Shown: piece by piece, positions 62,028 to 64,000 of the stretch | Layout of the letters: each line of letters starts with the position of its first letter | Position numbering within the stretch: position 1 is the first letter of the stretch | Assembly (NCBI RefSeq): GCF_015689175.1 | Contig: NZ_CP065047.1 | Location: 4,278,001-4,342,000, forward strand | Origin: Mycobacterium kubicae | Lineage (GTDB): Bacteria; Actinomycetota; Actinomycetes; Mycobacteriales; Mycobacteriaceae | Length of the DNA stretch: 64,000 nt | Reading direction: 5' to 3' | Notes under the pieces: generated by a model | Database searches by the model: none | Seen by the model: only the letters and a program-made list of their open reading frames with translations | Told to the model about the DNA's origin: nothing | Translations under genes and position numbers: made by a program

Positions 62028-64000
62028 CGCGCGTCACCCGGGCCGGCAGCTCCCGCTGATCGCGCACACCCTCCAGCCGCACGGTCTCGGCCTCATCGCC
62101 CGGATAGCGATCCGGCCCGGCGCGACGGTCCTCGAAGGCGCCCGCCTCACTGATCCCGAATCGCTCGTGCAACCAAACCAGCGGCTTGGGGGCCCACCAG
62201 TTCCAGCGGCCCATCACGTGCATGAACGCCGGCACCAACACCATGCGGACCAGGGTCGCGTCGGCGAACACCGCAAGCGTCAGGCCCAGGCCGAACATCC
62301 GCATGAAGGAGACGTGCGCGGCGATCAGGGCGGCGAACGACATGGACATCACCAGCGCGGCGGCGGTGATGACGCGGCCGGTGCGGGCCAGGCCGAGCGC
62401 CACGCTTTCGTCGTTGGCGGCGTGGGCCGCCGCCGCGCGCGGCTTGGCGGGCCGGGCGGCGCCCGAGGACAACCAGTACTCGCGGATCCGGGAGACCAGG
62501 AACACTTCGTAGTCCATGGACAAGCCGAACGCGATGCAGAACAGCAGCACCGGCATGTTGGCGACCAGCGTGCCGCTCGGCGTCGTGCCCAGCGCGCCCC
62601 AATGACCGTCCTGGAAGATCCACACCAGCGCGCCGAAGGCCGCCGTCAACGACAGCACGTTGCACACCAGCGCCTTGACCGGTAGCACTACGCTGCCGGT
62701 CAGCAGGAACAGCAGCACGAACGTGATGCCGGCCATCAGTCCCAGTACCAGCGGCAGCCGGTTGGTCACCGCGTCGACACTGTCGCGGTTGATCTGCGCG
62801 ACGCCGGCCAACTCGACGGACCGGCCGGCCGGCCCCGCCACCTCGTGCAGCCGCTTGAGTTGGGCGTCCGAGGCCTTGGAGAACAGCGGCGCGGTGCTGC
62901 TCACGGTGAGAAATGCACTCCCGTCAGCCATTCCGGTGGCCGCCGCCGGCGGACCCATCAGGTGTCCGTCCTTGAACGTCCCGCCGGGGGCCGCTACCGA
63001 GGACACGTCAGGCAGCCGGGACAAGTCTTCGGCGTAGTTGTCCAGGTCGGGCGGGTTGAGGCCGCGGGCGTCGGGAATGACCACCGGAATAGCCGTCGCG
63101 GAATCGTTGGCGAAGTTGGTGCGCAGCTGGTCACCGACCTGATGCGCCGACGCCGTTTTCGGCAGCACGCGGTCGTCCGGGAAGCCCCACTTCACCCTTA
63201 AGAACGGCAACCCGAGCAGCAGTAGGAGCGCCACCACGGCCACCCCCACCGGGAACCAGTGCCGCATCACGTACTTGGTCGAGCGATACCAGAACAGTTC
63301 CTCGACCGGCTTGTGCATCGGCTCGCTGCGCCGCAATATCCGCCGCACCAATCGGCGCACGTCCAGCGAGTCCAGCCGGCGGCCGAGCAGCACGATGGCG
63401 GCCGGGGTGATGACGATGGAGGCGGTGGCGACGAACGCCACGGTCGCCACACCGGCGTAAGCGAAGGACTTGAGGAAGTACATGGGGAACAACGCGGTCG
63501 CCGACATCGACAGCGCGACGGTGACCGCGGAGAACAGCACGGTGCGACCGGAGGTCGCCATGGTCCGGACCAAGGCCTCGTCGCGGTCGGCGCCCTCGGC
63601 AAGTTCGTCGCGATAGCGACTGACGATCAGCAGCGTGTAGTCGATGGCCAGGGCCAGGCCCAGCGCGGTACTCAGATTGAGCGCGAAGATCGACACTTCG
63701 GTGGTGAAGGTGACCAGCCGTAACACCGACATGGAACCGACGACGGCCAGCGCGCCCAGGGCCATCGGCAAGGCCGCCGCCAGCAGGCCGCCGAACACCC
63801 ACACCAACACCAGGAAGCTCAGCGGGATCGCGATCATCTCCATGACCAGCAGGTCTTCCTGGTTCTGCTTGTTGATCTGCGCATACTCCATTGCCGAGCC
63901 GCCGGCTCGGACGGTGACGCCGTCGCGGTCGTGGACAAACGCGTCGGCCAGCGTCTTGGCGTTCTTTTGCGCGTCGTTCTCGCCACCCTTGAGATTGGCG
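62020..64000 (-). CDS. mmpL13: MmpL family transporter, MmpL13-like, 5' end missing
   Basis: 660 codons of an RND-superfamily MmpL lipid transporter; the frame continues past the right edge, probably lacking about 110 N-terminal residues of a roughly 770-residue protein. The two MMPL transmembrane domains contain the proton-relay Asp-Tyr pairs ALAIDYTLLIVSRYRDE and GLSMDYEVFLVSRIREYW. In M. tuberculosis mmpL13 is broken into mmpL13a and mmpL13b (Rv1145/Rv1146). Here both MMPL domains read through in one frame within the window. Exported substrate unknown. Confidence 0.9.
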   Translation of the reverse strand, partial: ANLKGGENDAQKNAKTLADAFVHDRDGVTVRAGGSAMEYAQINKQNQEDLLVMEMIAIPLSFLVLVWVFGGLLAAALPMALGALAVVGSMSVLRLVTFTTEVSIFALNLSTALGLALAIDYTLLIVSRYRDELAEGADRDEALVRTMATSGRTVLFSAVTVALSMSATALFPMYFLKSFAYAGVATVAFVATASIVITPAAIVLLGRRLDSLDVRRLVRRILRRSEPMHKPVEELFWYRSTKYVMRHWFPVGVAVVALLLLLGLPFLRVKWGFPDDRVLPKTASAHQVGDQLRTNFANDSATAIPVVIPDARGLNPPDLDNYAEDLSRLPDVSSVAAPGGTFKDGHLMGPPAAATGMADGSAFLTVSSTAPLFSKASDAQLKRLHEVAGPAGRSVELAGVAQINRDSVDAVTNRLPLVLGLMAGITFVLLFLLTGSVVLPVKALVCNVLSLTAAFGALVWIFQDGHWGALGTTPSGTLVANMPVLLFCIAFGLSMDYEVFLVSRIREYWLSSGAARPAKPRAAAAHAANDESVALGLARTGRVITAAALVMSMSFAALIAAHVSFMRMFGLGLTLAVFADATLVRMVLVPAFMHVMGRWNWWAPKPLVWLHERFGISEAGAFEDRRAGPDRYPGDEAETVRLEGVRDQRELPARVTRDG

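Overview
The window is high-GC actinobacterial DNA from a Mycobacterium of the slow-growing type that is not M. tuberculosis itself. Evidence is the two PE-family proteins, the F420 gene fbiC, mycothiol mshB, pimE, lpqW, an MmpL transporter and narGHJI. From the fdxC/dapC pair rightwards the gene order follows the M. tuberculosis H37Rv block Rv1178 down to about Rv1146, read in the opposite direction. Comparisons with H37Rv are from memory of that genome, not from a search.

Left part (1-20 kb): a partial MHS-type transporter is followed by two divergent catabolic arms. The leftward arm is aldehyde dehydrogenase, tandem CaiB-type CoA transferase, alpha/beta hydrolase and fadD36. The rightward arm is cytochrome P450, acyl-CoA dehydrogenase, MaoC-fold protein, DUF35 protein, acyl-CoA dehydrogenase, MaoC hydratase, Ltp2-like aldolase, zinc alcohol dehydrogenase and TetR, almost all joined by overlapping stop/start codons. 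The rightward arm mirrors the cholesterol side-chain igr operon (cyp125-fadE28-fadE29-chsH2-chsH1-ltp2), but the chsH2-like gene is split in two. This is the best candidate for an undescribed pathway here. It ends in an array of 20-bp repeats, after which come the proline-utilisation genes pruB and rocA and their divergent PucR regulator.

Middle (20-30 kb): a sulfur block holds stf0 (trehalose 2-sulfotransferase), cysD, fused cysNC, a 45-residue membrane peptide, a YeiH-type putative sulfate exporter and a GAP/Sap-type lipid-export protein. PAPS synthesis, a user of PAPS and possible export functions are therefore adjacent. A LipO-like esterase and an APC permease with an added OB-fold domain follow.

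Right part (30-64 kb): conserved mycobacterial core: dapC, fdxC, TB8.4, fbiC, PE12, an Rv1171-like protein with a 35-residue small ORF before it, mshB and a TetR. A large repeat-bearing PE protein follows, then lpqW, typA, narGHJI, mutT2, a DUF3761 secreted protein, a pterin dehydratase, pimE and two Ala/Pro-rich secreted proteins. After these come DUF1059 and HhH-GPD genes, a SnoaL-like protein, DUF5302, an Rv1155-like F420 protein, DUF1697, a methyltransferase, GntR, a sirtuin, a methyltransferase/TetR pair and an MmpL13-like transporter cut by the window edge. No tRNA, rRNA, insertion sequence or CRISPR array was seen.
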